Shown: positions 1 to 9,312, numbered from the stretch's first letter. The stretch is 64,000 bases of DNA from VRUE01 sp963697805 (GCA_963697805.1 CAVOPB010000001.1:186001-250000), one strand, 5' to 3'. Notes: generated by a model from the letters alone, not told the origin. Program-made: numbers and translations.

Positions 1-286
1 CGAGGTTCGGGACCTGGAAGGCGATTGTGAAGGCCGACATCGGGCCGTTGACGCCGTAGTAGCCGGCGGCGACTATCTCACGGACGAGGCCGACGATCCG
101 CGAGGCCGCGGTCGCAACCGAGAAGAACGCGGTCGAGCGGGCGATCCGCCCGGCCTGGCGCCCGGGCGAGGGGTCAGAGCTCGGTTCCTCGCCCGGCTCG
201 AATGCCTCGGCGGCGCGCACGGCGGCATCGGAGGCGACATCGGCGTCCTCGCGATCCGGGGTGTCAGCTGACTCGGGCCTCTCCAA
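1..286 (-). CDS. murJ: Lipid II flippase MurJ (MviN family), N-terminal part
   Basis: Cut by the left window edge; only about the first 95 residues are present. The reading frame starts at TTG (284-286), just after an in-frame TGA, and opens with an acidic, disordered-looking stretch of about 50 residues. The MurJ signature of transmembrane segment 1 follows, with a STAFFSVATAASRIVGLVRE stretch, then GYYG and AFQVPNL. MurJ flips the peptidoglycan precursor lipid II across the membrane. The gene diverges from rpsT. The acidic N-terminal extension is longer than in E. coli MurJ, as is often seen in actinobacteria. The start is uncertain because no good ribosome binding site precedes the TTG; an in-frame GTG lies further in. 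The family call is firm, the start is not. Confidence 0.8.
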   Translation of the reverse strand, partial: MERPESADTPDREDADVASDAAVRAAEAFEPGEEPSSDPSPGRQAGRIARSTAFFSVATAASRIVGLVREIVAAGYYGVNGPMSAFTIAFQVPNL

Positions 287-359
287 GCTACTTTGCTCTC
301 AGTCGCTATAGTCGGCGGCCGCCCGGAGCCGGCCTGGCGCCGCTTCAGGCACACGACTC

Positions 360-620
360 ATGGCCAACATAGCCTCACAGAAGAAGCGGATCCTACGCAG
401 CAGCCGGGAGCGAACCGAGAACCGGCTGCTGACGAGCACCGTCAAGACCCACTTCCGCCGCCTCGAGAGCGCGGTCGAGGGCGGCGATGCCGAGGCGATC
501 AAGGCCGAGCACCGCGAGCTCGTTTCCCGGATCGACAAGGCCGTCCAGAAGGGCGCCCTGCACCGCAACACGGGCGCCCGCAAGAAGTCCCGCGCAGCCC
601 GCGTCGCCGCCGGCAAGTAG
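360..620 (+). CDS. rpsT: 30S ribosomal protein bS20
   Basis: An 86-residue basic protein that begins MANIASQKKRILRSS and ends in a lysine/arginine-rich helix, the full length and layout of bS20. bS20 binds 16S rRNA early in 30S assembly. It is alone on the plus strand between murJ (divergent) and holA (convergent). Its stop codon directly abuts that of holA (620/621), so the two messages must end within each other. TATAGT at 307-312 is a possible -10 element about 50 bases upstream. The holA-rpsT neighbourhood is widespread in bacteria. Confidence 0.97.
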   Translation: MANIASQKKRILRSSRERTENRLLTSTVKTHFRRLESAVEGGDAEAIKAEHRELVSRIDKAVQKGALHRNTGARKKSRAARVAAGK

Positions 621-1604
621 TCAGACCGCCGAGCCCGCGGCCGCTCGCCGCAACGCCAGGGTGAGCGCCAGCTCGTCGCCGTAGTCGGCACCGCCGCGGC
701 ACCAGACCTCGAGGTCGGCGAGGGCGATCGTCGCGTCGCGGAGGTCGTCAACGCTTGCCGCATTCAGTCGGCGGACGAGCTGCTTCGCGGCGTAGGGGTG
801 CATGCCGAGGCCCGCCTCGACCTGCTTGGCCGGGATCCCCTCGGCGAGCTGGGCGGCAGCGGCGCACGCCTTGCGCAGGCGCGACGCCAGCCCGTAGATC
901 AGCCCGGTGACGTTCTCCCCCTGGGAGATGAGCCGCTCGGCGATCGCCAGCGCCTTCTCCGGGTCGCGTTCGAGCAGCGTGTCCGAGAGCGCCCAGACAG
1001 CGGCCTCGGAGGTGTCGGAGACCATGGCGTCGAGGTCGGCCGCGGTCACCTCGCCGCCCTCGCCTGCCCAGAGGGCGAGGCGCTCGAGCTCGTTGTGGAG
1101 GCGGAGGGAGCCGGTCCCCATCCGGTCGACCAGCAGCCGCGCCGCGGCCGGCTCGAGCCGGAAGCCGAGGCGCTGGGCCTCGGCGACGAGCGCCCGTGGC
1201 ATGTCCCGCGCCCGCGGCTCCTCGAACTCGTGGAGCTCGCCTCCGGCGGCCTTGACGGCCTTGGCGAGTTTCGCCGGCGGCTTCGCGCGGGCGATAAGGA
1301 CGACGGTGAGGTCGGGCGGGAGATCGGCGAGGGCGGCCGCGACCGCGTCGAGTTGCCGATCGCGCCAGCGCTCGACGCCGTCGGCCAGCAGATAGCGGCG
1401 TGACTCGGTCAGCGACATCGCCGGAATCGCCGTCAGGAGCGCCTCGTGATCGGGGGCGCCGATGCCCTCGCGCGCCTCGAATGTCTCCAGCGCCGCCGCC
1501 CCGCCCTCGCACTCGGCCCGAGCGCGCAGCCGCGCCCGGGTCGCCTCGATCTTGGCCATGTCGGTACCCCCGATCAGGTAGAGCGATCCCATCTCCGAGG
1601 TCAT
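621..1604 (-). CDS. holA: DNA polymerase III subunit delta
   Basis: A 327-residue protein that matches the delta subunit of the clamp loader, which opens the beta sliding clamp. An N-terminal Rossmann-like domain starts SLYLIGGTD. A central helical part carries the typical layout around VDRMGTGSLRLHNELERLAL (about 155-180), and a C-terminal collar domain ends in LALTLALRR. The ATG overlaps the comEC stop codon as ATGA (1601-1604), so translation is probably coupled to comEC. comEA-comEC-holA forms one minus-strand unit, a common actinobacterial order. Length is normal for the family. Confidence 0.92.
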   Translation of the reverse strand: MTSEMGSLYLIGGTDMAKIEATRARLRARAECEGGAAALETFEAREGIGAPDHEALLTAIPAMSLTESRRYLLADGVERWRDRQLDAVAAALADLPPDLTVVLIARAKPPAKLAKAVKAAGGELHEFEEPRARDMPRALVAEAQRLGFRLEPAAARLLVDRMGTGSLRLHNELERLALWAGEGGEVTAADLDAMVSDTSEAAVWALSDTLLERDPEKALAIAERLISQGENVTGLIYGLASRLRKACAAAAQLAEGIPAKQVEAGLGMHPYAAKQLVRRLNAASVDDLRDATIALADLEVWCRGGADYGDELALTLALRRAAAGSAV

Positions 1605-3541
1605 GGGTCCAGTGTATGGAAGGGAGGAGCGTCCCCCGGCCGGACTCGCTCGCTTCGCTCGCTCTGAGTATCCGCCCGTCCGGAGGACGCCCCTCCCTCC
1701 CCCGAGCCCGAGCCGATGTCCAGGGTGATGGTGCCTTCGAGATCGGTGCGCAGGGTGCGGACATGGTGCGAGATGAGGGTCGCGAGGGTCGATTGGGTCG
1801 GGTGACCGTAGGGGTTGTCATCGCCGACCGAGATCACCGCCAGCCGCGGGCGGGTGCGATCGAGCAGGTCGGCGAGACCGGCGTCCTCGCTGCCGTGGTG
1901 GGCGACCTTGAGGACGTCGATCGGCCCTGGGTCGAGCGGAACCGACCCGGCCTCCGCGTCGGCGGTCAGCAGCATCGAGAAGTCGTGCCAGCGGGCGACC
2001 GCGACCACCGCCAATTGGTTCGGGTCCTCGGCGGCGGCCGCTCCCCCGAGAAGCTCCGGCGGCGGCCAGATGACTTCCAGCCGCAGGGCACCCGATCGAA
2101 TCACCGATCCCGACGCGACCCTGGCGGTTATCGCCCCCGCCGTGCGGGCGAGGGCGAGCGTTCCGCGCCCAAGGACCGAATAGAGGACGCGTTCGACCGG
2201 CACGGTGGCCAGGACCTCGTCCTCGGCGCCATCGTGGTCGGATTGGTCGTGGGTGAGGATCAGCGCGCCGAGGCGCGAGACGCCGGCGGCGCCGAGCTCG
2301 GCCCCGATCCCGTCACCCGCGGGCCCGGTGTCGACGAGGACCGGCCGGGACCCGGCGGGCTGGAGCAGGATCGAGTCGCCCTGGCCGACGTCGAGCACCG
2401 AGATCCGCAGGCCCGAAATCGGAGCGGCATGTCCCGTCCCACCTCCGGTCCCGATCGCGATCCAGACCAGCGCCGCGGCGGCAAGAATGACGAGCGCCAC
2501 CCGCGGCCGCGCACGGATTCTGCAAGGAGACCTCAGCTCGCGCCGCCGCCGCAGCGCCGCGATCCTGCGACGGCGGCCAAGCCGTTGGATCAGGACCGCG
2601 CCAAGCGCGATTGCGGCGTAGGAGGCGACGAGCCCACCGATGCCGATCTGAACCTCGAGGTACGCCCAGCTCGGGCGGCCGCACCAGGCGGCCACCTGGG
2701 CGATGTAGGCAAGCAGCGGCGCGGCAAGGGCATTGATCGGCTCCACCGGCACACCGGGCACCTGACCCGCGGCGGCGGCGAGCATCCCAAGCCACATCGC
2801 GGGTGCGACGGCCGGCAGCGCGAGGAGGTTGGCGAACAGGGTCGTGGTCGAGATCGCACCGAAGCGATAGGCGATCAGTGGCGCGGTGGCCAGCGTCGCC
2901 GCGATCGTCAGCGCCGCGCCCTCGGCGAGCGCGCCGGACGCCCCCCTCGACCCGATCCGCGCCGCGATCGCCCTCCGCAGTGGGGCCGCCAGCAGCAGGA
3001 TCCCGACGACCGCGGCAAAGCTCAGCTGCCAACCGACGTCAGCCGCGATCCGGGGCTCGATCGCGACGGTCACGATCGCCGCCACCGCCAGCCCGTAGAG
3101 GCGCGAGGAGCGGCGGCCGGCGAGGGTCGCGAGTACCGTGAGGGCGCCCATCACGGCGGCGCGCTGGATCGAGGGACCGGCGCCGGTCAGCGGCACGTAG
3201 ACGGCGATCAACGCAAGGACCCAGATGAGCCGCGAGCGGAGAGGGATTCCCAGCGCACCGAGGACCGGCATCGCAAGCAGTGCGAGCAGGGCAACGTTCT
3301 GACCCGAGACCGCTAGCAGGTGGCTGAGGCCCGAGTGGCGGAAGTCTTCGACGGTTCGCGAATCGATCCGATCGTCCTGGCCGAGGACGAAGCCACGGGC
3401 GAGCTCCGCCTCGCGCTCCGGCATCCCCTCCCCCAGCGCCGCCTCGGCTCGGGTGCCGATCTCCCCGGTGTGGGCAAGGGCCAGGGCCAACACAACGGCG
3501 ACGCCGATCAGGACGAGCAGAGACGGCGGGCGACTCCCCAC
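1601..3541 (-). CDS. comEC: DNA internalization channel ComEC/Rec2
   Basis: A 646-residue polytopic membrane protein. The Competence domain has many hydrophobic helices and includes the family block GLSHLLAVSGQNVALL at about residues 70-85. A C-terminal metallo-beta-lactamase-type domain follows (VLDVGQGDSILL, then LTHDQSDHDG). In that last motif the usual HxHxDH reads HDQSDH, so one ligand position is changed, as in many ComEC proteins. ComEC moves single-stranded transforming DNA into the cytoplasm. The N-terminal OB-fold region (DUF4131) is missing or very short, because the frame begins at GTG right after the comEA stop. No other competence genes lie in the window, so actual competence is unproven. 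Confidence 0.9.
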   Translation of the reverse strand: MGSRPPSLLVLIGVAVVLALALAHTGEIGTRAEAALGEGMPEREAELARGFVLGQDDRIDSRTVEDFRHSGLSHLLAVSGQNVALLALLAMPVLGALGIPLRSRLIWVLALIAVYVPLTGAGPSIQRAAVMGALTVLATLAGRRSSRLYGLAVAAIVTVAIEPRIAADVGWQLSFAAVVGILLLAAPLRRAIAARIGSRGASGALAEGAALTIAATLATAPLIAYRFGAISTTTLFANLLALPAVAPAMWLGMLAAAAGQVPGVPVEPINALAAPLLAYIAQVAAWCGRPSWAYLEVQIGIGGLVASYAAIALGAVLIQRLGRRRRIAALRRRRELRSPCRIRARPRVALVILAAAALVWIAIGTGGGTGHAAPISGLRISVLDVGQGDSILLQPAGSRPVLVDTGPAGDGIGAELGAAGVSRLGALILTHDQSDHDGAEDEVLATVPVERVLYSVLGRGTLALARTAGAITARVASGSVIRSGALRLEVIWPPPELLGGAAAAEDPNQLAVVAVARWHDFSMLLTADAEAGSVPLDPGPIDVLKVAHHGSEDAGLADLLDRTRPRLAVISVGDDNPYGHPTQSTLATLISHHVRTLRTDLEGTITLDIGSGSGEGGASSGRADTQSERSERVRPGDAPPFHTLDP

Positions 3542-3545
3542 CGGC

Positions 3546-4127
3546 TCAGGGTTGGAGGCGGGCCCGCAGCGACTCCATCGTCGCCGGCCCGATCCCGCTT
3601 ACGTCATCGAGCTGCTCGACCGAGGCGAGGCCTCCGTGCTGGTCGCGGTATTCGACGATGTCCTGCGCCGTCACCGGCCCGATGCCGTCGATCGTTTCGA
3701 GCTGTTCGACGGTCGCCCCGCCGAGGCCAATCGGCCCGCTCGCGGCCGCCGGCCCCGCCGCGGCGGCTCCCGCGACCTCGGTCGGCACCACCACCTGCTG
3801 TCCGTCGGAGAGGCGGGCGGCGCGGTTGATCGCCCCCAGCACCGCCCCCGCCGAAGCTCCGCCGGCGCGCTTCACCGCGTCGACGACCCGCGCTCCGGCC
3901 GGCATCCGGTAGACGCCGGGCCGCCGCACCGCGCCGGCGACGTCGACGACGATGTCGCCACCACCACCCTCGACGCTGAAGTTCTCACCGCCCCCGGCCG
4001 CGGCGGCGACCCCGGACCCCGCGGCCCCGGAGCCGCCGTCGACCCTGATCGCGCGGGCGCCCACGAGCAGCAGGGCGACGGCGACGGCGCCGTAGACGAT
4101 CAGCTGGGAGCGGCTCAGCTCGGGCAC
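3546..4127 (-). CDS. comEA: DNA-binding competence protein ComEA
   Basis: A 193-residue protein with one N-terminal membrane helix (about 9-25), a Gly/Ala-rich linker, an SLBB domain (VDVAGAVRRPGVYRMPAGAR) and two C-terminal helix-hairpin-helix motifs (IDGIGPVTAQDIVEYR and VSGIGPATMESLR) that bind double-stranded DNA. It is the surface receptor that feeds DNA to ComEC, whose gene follows after 4 bases. The order SLBB then HhH is the usual Gram-positive ComEA architecture. The start is GTG at 4127. Confidence 0.93.
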   Translation of the reverse strand: MPELSRSQLIVYGAVAVALLLVGARAIRVDGGSGAAGSGVAAAAGGGENFSVEGGGGDIVVDVAGAVRRPGVYRMPAGARVVDAVKRAGGASAGAVLGAINRAARLSDGQQVVVPTEVAGAAAAGPAAASGPIGLGGATVEQLETIDGIGPVTAQDIVEYRDQHGGLASVEQLDDVSGIGPATMESLRARLQP

Positions 4128-4183
4128 CGCCCAAGCTTCCGCCTCAGCGCCTCGCGGGTGGCGCGCTCACTCGAAAGATTCGG

Positions 4184-4582
4184 CTACAGGTCTTCGTCGT
4201 CGTCGTAGCCGGCGACTTCGGCGAGCTCGTTCTCGTAGAGCTCCTGCACCGAGACCGGAGGCGAGGCGGCGGTCACGTAAACCAGGTCCTCCTCGCCGTC
4301 GTTCTCGATGCCGTGGTCGGTTGCGGGAGGTATCAGGACCAGGTCCCCCACTCCCACCCTCTCGCGGTCGCCGGCCACCATCATCGTCCCCGAGCCGCTG
4401 ACGACGACGTAGATCTGCTCGGCGTTCTCGTGTGAGTGTGAATTCTGGCGGGCGCCCGGCGGGACCTCGACCCATGTGGCGACGAGATTGCGGGAACCCA
4501 GTTCGCCGGCATCCATGAGGATGTGCGAACGGAGTCGATGGCGCTCCTGAACCGGTGCCTCTGAGAGCCGCCTGACAAGCAC
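4184..4582 (-). CDS. Cupin domain protein
   Basis: A 132-residue single-domain cupin. Motif 1 is visible as PPGARQNSHSHENAEQIYVV (about 42-61), with two His and one Glu as probable metal ligands. Motif 2 is GDLVLIPPATDHGIEN (about 79-94), with a His. Small cupins of this type bind a divalent metal, but the reaction or ligand cannot be told from sequence. A strongly acidic tail (GYDDDEDL) ends the protein. It lies alone between comEA and leuS, same strand; no pathway link is apparent. Start GTG at 4582, with no strong ribosome binding site. Confidence 0.8.
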   Translation of the reverse strand: MLVRRLSEAPVQERHRLRSHILMDAGELGSRNLVATWVEVPPGARQNSHSHENAEQIYVVVSGSGTMMVAGDRERVGVGDLVLIPPATDHGIENDGEEDLVYVTAASPPVSVQELYENELAEVAGYDDDEDL

Positions 4583-4624
4583 GCGAGCTTTCTACCAGAA
4601 ATCAGCGCCCGGGCCGCGTCGCTG

Positions 4625-7117
4625 TCAGCGCACGACCAGGTTGACCAGCTTCCCAGGCACGACTATCTCCTTGACTATTTCCCTGCCGTCGAGGTGGCGG
4701 CGGACCTTCTCGCTCTCCCGCGCGAGCGCCAGGAGCTCGGACTCGGGTGCATCGGCGGATGCCTCGATCCGGTCGCGGAGTTTGCCGTTGACCTGGACGA
4801 CCAAGGTCACCGTGTCACTGGCGAGGAGTGCGGGGTCGGCCTCCGGCCAGGCCTGCTCCCATACCCGGCCTCCCTGTAGCCGCTCCCAGACCTCGGACCC
4901 GAGGTGCGGAGCAAAGGGGAAGATCAGCGAGGCCGCCGTGGCGGTGGCGAAGCGGACGGTGGCGACCCCGGCCGGATCGGCGTAGAGCCCGTCCTTGACC
5001 CGGTAGGCGTCGTTGACCAGCTCCATCACCGCCGCGATCGCCGTGTTGAACTGGAAGCCGCGCTGGAAGTCGCGGGTCGCCTTGTCGATCGCCCAGTGGG
5101 CCTTTGCGAGCAACTCGCGGGCATCGCCCTCGGCGCCCGGATCGATCTCGCCGGCAGTCAAGCCCTCGACCTCCTCGCAGAGGCGCCAGAGCCGGGCCAG
5201 GAAGCGGTTGACCCCCTCGACACCCTCGTCGGACCAGTCGCCGCCACGCTCCGGCGGCCCCATGAAGCAGATGTAGGTGCGGGTGGTGTCGGCGCCATAG
5301 CGCTCGACGTACTCGGCGGGGCTGACCGTGTTGCCGCGCGACTTCGACATCTTCGCCCCGTCGCGGGTGATCATCCCCTGCGCGAAGAGGTTCGCGAACG
5401 GCTCCTGGATGTCGACCTGGCCCATGTCCGCGAGCGCCTTGGTGAAGAAGCGCGCGTACATCAGGTGCAGGATCGCGTGCTCGACCCCGCCGATGTACTG
5501 GTCGACCGCGAGCCAGTGATCGGCGACCTCCCGGTCCCACGCCGCCTCGGCGTTGTGGGGATCGAGGTAGCGGATGAAGTACCAGGAGGAGTCGACGAAG
5601 GTGTCCATGGTGTCGGTCTCGCGCCGAGCCGGGCCGTGGCAGCTCGGGCACTCGGTCGCGACCCAGTCCTCGGCCGCGGCGAGCGGGCTGCGCCCCTGCG
5701 GCGCGTAGTCCTCGACCTCGGGGAGCTCGACCGGCAGCTGGTCGTCGGGGACGGCGACGATTCCACACTCGTCGCAGTAGACGATCGGGATCGGGGCCCC
5801 CCAGTAGCGCTGGCGCGAGACGAGCCAGTCGCGAAGCCGATAGTTGATCGCGGGCCGGCCGCGCTCCTCGCCGGCGAGCCAGGCGACGATCTCCTCATAG
5901 GCGTCCCGATTCCCCTTGCCGTCAAAGCGGCCCGACCCGGTCATCGCGCCGTCACCGGGAAAGGGCAGGCCGTCATCGTCGCGCGCCGTCTCCTCGTCGA
6001 CCCCCTCGATCACCCGCCGGATCGGGAGGTCGAAGGCGCGGGCGAACTCGTAGTCGCGGGGGTCGTGGGCGGGCACCGCCATGATCGCCCCGGTCCCGTA
6101 CTCCATCAGCACGTAGTCGGCGACAAACATCGGGATCTCCTCGCCGTTGACCGGGTTAACGACGGTGCGGTCGAGCGGGACGCCGGTCTTGTCGCGATCC
6201 TCGGCGCCGCGCTCCTCAGCCGACTCGCGGGCGATGCGGTTGACGTACTCGCGGACGGAATCCTCGGCCGGAGTTCCGGCCACCAGCCGCTCGAGGTCGG
6301 GGTGCTCGGGGGCGAGGACGAAGAAGGTGGCGCCGAAGAGGGTGTCGGGACGGGTGGTGAAGACCGGGAAGTCGAGGTCGAGCTCCCTTTCCTGACAACG
6401 GAAGACGACCTCCGCTCCCTCCGAGCGGCCGATCCAGTTGCGCTGCATCGTCACCACGTGCTCGGGCCAGGATTCGATCCGGTCGAAGTCGGCGAGCAGC
6501 CGGTCGGCGTACTCGGTGATCCGGAAGAACCACTGCTCGAGCTTGCGCTGAACGACCAGGGTCCCGCAGCGCTCGCAGCGGCCATCGACGACCTGCTCGT
6601 TGGCGAGGACGGTCGCGTCCTTCGGGCACCACTGGACCGGCGCCTCGGTCCGGTAGGCGAGGTCGCGCTCGAACAGGCGCAGGAAGATCCACTGCGTCCA
6701 GCGGTAGTACTCGGGCGTGTGGGTTCCGAGCTCCCGCGACCAGTCGATCGAGATCCCCCACTCGCGGAACTGGCGGCGAAACGAGGCGATCGAGCGCTCG
6801 GTCGCCTTGCGCGGCGGCTCCCCGGTCTTGATCGCGTTGTTCTCGGCCGGCAGCCCGAATGCGTCGTAGCCCATCGGGTGGATCACCTCGTAGCCGTGGC
6901 GGCGGCGGAAATGGGCGATCGCGTCGCCGACCGCGTAGCACTTGAGGTGTCCGACGTGCGGCTCGCCGGATGGATAGGGAAGCATCTCCAGCACGTAGGA
7001 CTTCGGCTTCGAGGAGTCGAACCCGGGCTCGCCTGGATTGGCCACCTCCCAGGTCCGCTCGTCAGCCCAGACCTGCTGCCACTTCGCCTCGATCCTCTTC
7101 GGCTCGTAACCGCTCAC
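4625..7117 (-). CDS. leuS: Leucine-tRNA ligase
   Basis: Class Ia synthetase of 830 residues from the GTG at 7115-7117 (VSGYEPKRIEAKWQ). A longer frame back to TTG at 7141 adds residues that look unrelated to the family. The HIGH motif appears as HVGH at about residue 54. The CP1 editing domain and zinc-type cysteine pairs (CPKD, CERCGT) follow, then a WYFIRY block and KMSKS at about residue 588. It charges tRNA-Leu for translation. Length and domain order are typical of bacterial LeuRS. It lies next to, but is not clearly co-transcribed with, the cupin gene. Confidence 0.97.
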   Translation of the reverse strand: MSGYEPKRIEAKWQQVWADERTWEVANPGEPGFDSSKPKSYVLEMLPYPSGEPHVGHLKCYAVGDAIAHFRRRHGYEVIHPMGYDAFGLPAENNAIKTGEPPRKATERSIASFRRQFREWGISIDWSRELGTHTPEYYRWTQWIFLRLFERDLAYRTEAPVQWCPKDATVLANEQVVDGRCERCGTLVVQRKLEQWFFRITEYADRLLADFDRIESWPEHVVTMQRNWIGRSEGAEVVFRCQERELDLDFPVFTTRPDTLFGATFFVLAPEHPDLERLVAGTPAEDSVREYVNRIARESAEERGAEDRDKTGVPLDRTVVNPVNGEEIPMFVADYVLMEYGTGAIMAVPAHDPRDYEFARAFDLPIRRVIEGVDEETARDDDGLPFPGDGAMTGSGRFDGKGNRDAYEEIVAWLAGEERGRPAINYRLRDWLVSRQRYWGAPIPIVYCDECGIVAVPDDQLPVELPEVEDYAPQGRSPLAAAEDWVATECPSCHGPARRETDTMDTFVDSSWYFIRYLDPHNAEAAWDREVADHWLAVDQYIGGVEHAILHLMYARFFTKALADMGQVDIQEPFANLFAQGMITRDGAKMSKSRGNTVSPAEYVERYGADTTRTYICFMGPPERGGDWSDEGVEGVNRFLARLWRLCEEVEGLTAGEIDPGAEGDARELLAKAHWAIDKATRDFQRGFQFNTAIAAVMELVNDAYRVKDGLYADPAGVATVRFATATAASLIFPFAPHLGSEVWERLQGGRVWEQAWPEADPALLASDTVTLVVQVNGKLRDRIEASADAPESELLALARESEKVRRHLDGREIVKEIVVPGKLVNLVVR

Positions 7118-7234
7118 CCGGGGGATCCTATGGAGAAGCAATCAGCGAGCATCACGATCTGGTTCTCTGCGAGCGGCGCCGATATGGCGCATTGCCGTCG
7201 CCCCCGGACGCGAAGCGGAGGGGCGGCGGATTAT

Positions 7235-7942
7235 TCAGACGACCGGGGATACGGCTTCGAGGATGTGGGGCCAGACGTAGACCTCGACCGTCGCCGAGAG
7301 GATCAGGACCGGAATCGCGATCAGGACGGTGATCATGGTTGCGGCGAGCAGCTGGTTCCACTCACCGCGGCGGCTGGCGATCAGCCAGGCGGCGAGCGGC
7401 AGGAACAGCGCCGCCAGCTCCGGCACCGCGTGCGGCAGGACGGTGAGGATCAGGGTCAGGTGGGAGACGTCGAACTGGTAGGAGATCGTCGAGCACTGGA
7501 AGCCGAGGAAGAAAGCCTGGGTGCAGAGCGAGAACAGGGTGACGGCACAGACGAAGAGGATCGCGAACTCGGCGGCCTTGACGTGGACCCAGTGGGAGAA
7601 CCCGGTCCGCTGCTCGGCCGCGATCGGCATCGAGGCGCCGGCGATGAAGCCGGCGAGGCAGGCGAACCCGTGCAGCGCGAGGACCAGCGAGTTGCGCCAG
7701 AGGATCGGCAGCAGGTCGGTCGGCTTCGAGGGCTCCGTCAGGCTCGAGATGTGGACGGGGGTGAGGTCCGGGGTCAGCTGCCCGGCGACGAACCAGACCG
7801 CGACCAACAGACAGAGGGCGATCGAAACGCCGAGCGCCACCCAGCTGCGGAGTACGGCCCAGCGCCCCTCGCGCCATGCCTCGAGGGTGTCGCGGGTGTC
7901 CTGCATCCCATGCGAGAAGACATGCCCATTTGCCGCGTTCAC
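7235..7942 (-). CDS. SpoIIM-family (stage II sporulation protein M-like) membrane protein
   Basis: A 235-residue protein with about five or six hydrophobic segments. The signature LPHAVPELAALFLPLAAWL (about 170-190) matches the LPHG-x-x-ELPA motif of the SpoIIM/DUF95 family. In Bacillus SpoIIM is part of the engulfment complex. Non-sporulating actinobacteria carry homologues of unknown role, often near RDD-family or DUF58/MoxR genes, which are not seen here. The start is the GTG at 7942, directly behind a GAGGGAGGG sequence (very short spacing); an in-frame ATG 12 codons later is an alternative. Confidence 0.7.
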   Translation of the reverse strand: MNAANGHVFSHGMQDTRDTLEAWREGRWAVLRSWVALGVSIALCLLVAVWFVAGQLTPDLTPVHISSLTEPSKPTDLLPILWRNSLVLALHGFACLAGFIAGASMPIAAEQRTGFSHWVHVKAAEFAILFVCAVTLFSLCTQAFFLGFQCSTISYQFDVSHLTLILTVLPHAVPELAALFLPLAAWLIASRRGEWNQLLAATMITVLIAIPVLILSATVEVYVWPHILEAVSPVV

Positions 7943-7988
7943 CCCTCCCTCATCGGCAGCTGGCTGCCGCGCTTGAGGTGGGCGCGGA

Positions 7989-8237
7989 TCAGTGCTCGGC
8001 CACGGTCGGGCCCCGCAGCGCCTGGTAGAGGCCCCAGAGCGAGACGCCCGCCCAGAAGATCTCCAGCATCAGGAACCCCCAGAGGCCTTCGACCAATGCC
8101 AGCACGGCGAGGATCCCCGAGCCGACGATGTTGAGCACCAGGTAGATCCGCGAGTGCTGGCTCATCGCGCCGAACTGCGCCGACCCGTAGGCGACGAGGA
8201 TAAACAGAGCACCGACGACCTGAACCAGCTGGCCCAT
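7989..8237 (-). CDS. Small membrane protein, CBU_0592-like domain
   Basis: An 82-residue protein with three predicted membrane segments (about 4-20, 31-49 and 55-73). The pattern IYLVLNIVGSGILAVLA followed by GFLMLEIFWAGVSLWGLY is characteristic of the CBU_0592-type family of short three-helix membrane proteins. Function unknown. It lies between the HtrA-like protease and the SpoIIM-like gene on the same strand. Start ATG at 8237 gives full family length. Confidence 0.7.
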   Translation of the reverse strand: MGQLVQVVGALFILVAYGSAQFGAMSQHSRIYLVLNIVGSGILAVLALVEGLWGFLMLEIFWAGVSLWGLYQALRGPTVAEH

Positions 8238-8253
8238 GGACTGAGGCTAGTGG

Positions 8254-9276
8254 CTACTCGTCGAGCTCGCGGGGGACGATCCCGATCCGCAGCTCGCGGC
8301 CGCCGCGGTCGACGCGGAGCTCGAGCTCGCGCCCGATCCGCTCGCCGACCATCAGTCGCTGGAGGTCGCCGACGTCGACAAGGGCCTCGCCGTCGATCCC
8401 GACGATCAGGTCGCCCGGGCGGAGGCCGGCCTCGGTGGCCGGGCTGTCATCTACGACCTCGACGATCTCGATCCCCTGGTCCTGGCCGACCTCGGCGGCG
8501 AGTCGCGGCGGCAGCGGCCGCGAGCCGCCGGCGACGCCGATGTAGGCGCGGCGGACCCGGCCCTCGCCGATCAGTTCGGAGACGATCCGCCGCGTCGCGG
8601 CGTTGATCGGGACGGCGAGGCCGAGGCCGACCCCGGCGACGGCGGTATTGATCCCAATCACCCGGGCCAGGCCGTCGCCGAGGGCGCCGCCGGAGTTGCC
8701 GGGGTTGAGCGCGGCGTCGGTCTGGATCACGTTCTCGATCAGGCGGGTGGCGGAGCGCGATCGGGTCGGCAGGGAGCGACCGAGCGCCGAGACGACGCCG
8801 GCGGTGACCGAGCCGCTGAACCCATTCGGGCTACCAATCGCGACGACCAGCTGGCCGACCCGGAGCTGCTCAGCGTCGCCCAGGGCCGCCGGAGTCAGGT
8901 CGCGCCCGTCGGCGCGCAGGACGGCGAGGTCTGAGAGCGCGTCGGCGCCGATCATCTCGAAACTGAAGTCGCGGCCATCGGGGAACGACGCGGTCCCATT
9001 CCCGTCGGTCTCGGCGACGACGTGGGCGGCACTCAGCATGAAACCGTCGGAGCTGATCGCCACGCCGCTGCCGGCACCGACCCTGCGGCGGCCGCGGGCG
9101 GTGCGACGAGAGACCGCAAGATGAGCCACGGACGGGCCGAGCCGTTCGGCGACCGACGAGACAGTCCTTGAGTAGGCGTCGAACGCCTCGGAGTCGGGAA
9201 GCCGCTCCCCCTGCGGTGTCGAATCGAACGCGGATTCCGAATCTGAAGTTGAGTCAATCAGACGAAGATTTGCCAT
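8254..9276 (-). CDS. Trypsin-like serine protease with PDZ domain (HtrA/DegP type)
   Basis: About 340 residues from ATG at 9274-9276. The protease domain shows all three catalytic residues: His in LSAAHVV, Asp in LSDLAVLRAD and Ser in NPGNSGGALGD. A C-terminal PDZ domain (about 255-335) has GLRPGDLIVGIDG. HtrA proteases degrade or refold damaged proteins. Unusually, the first 40 residues are polar and show neither a signal peptide nor a membrane anchor, so this copy should be cytoplasmic unless a start was missed. An in-frame TTG six codons upstream (9294) does not change this. Confidence 0.88.
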   Translation of the reverse strand: MANLRLIDSTSDSESAFDSTPQGERLPDSEAFDAYSRTVSSVAERLGPSVAHLAVSRRTARGRRRVGAGSGVAISSDGFMLSAAHVVAETDGNGTASFPDGRDFSFEMIGADALSDLAVLRADGRDLTPAALGDAEQLRVGQLVVAIGSPNGFSGSVTAGVVSALGRSLPTRSRSATRLIENVIQTDAALNPGNSGGALGDGLARVIGINTAVAGVGLGLAVPINAATRRIVSELIGEGRVRRAYIGVAGGSRPLPPRLAAEVGQDQGIEIVEVVDDSPATEAGLRPGDLIVGIDGEALVDVGDLQRLMVGERIGRELELRVDRGGRELRIGIVPRELDE

Positions 9277-9312
9277 CCCCACTGACGTTAGCAACGAGCC
9301 GCCGCCGGCCCT

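Noticed and set aside
1640..1680. TCGCTCGCTTCGCTCGCTC-like repeats (also near 39735 and 39775)
   Set aside because: Short, imperfect, inside or beside genes, with no regular spacing; not a CRISPR or a clear mobile repeat.
4904..8134. Long open frame of about 1,076 codons on the plus strand
   Set aside because: It is antisense to leuS and neighbours; its composition (Arg, Gly, Asp-rich, no domain) is the usual shadow in GC-rich DNA. The same holds for frames 1400-3316 and the upstream half of 41312-44239.
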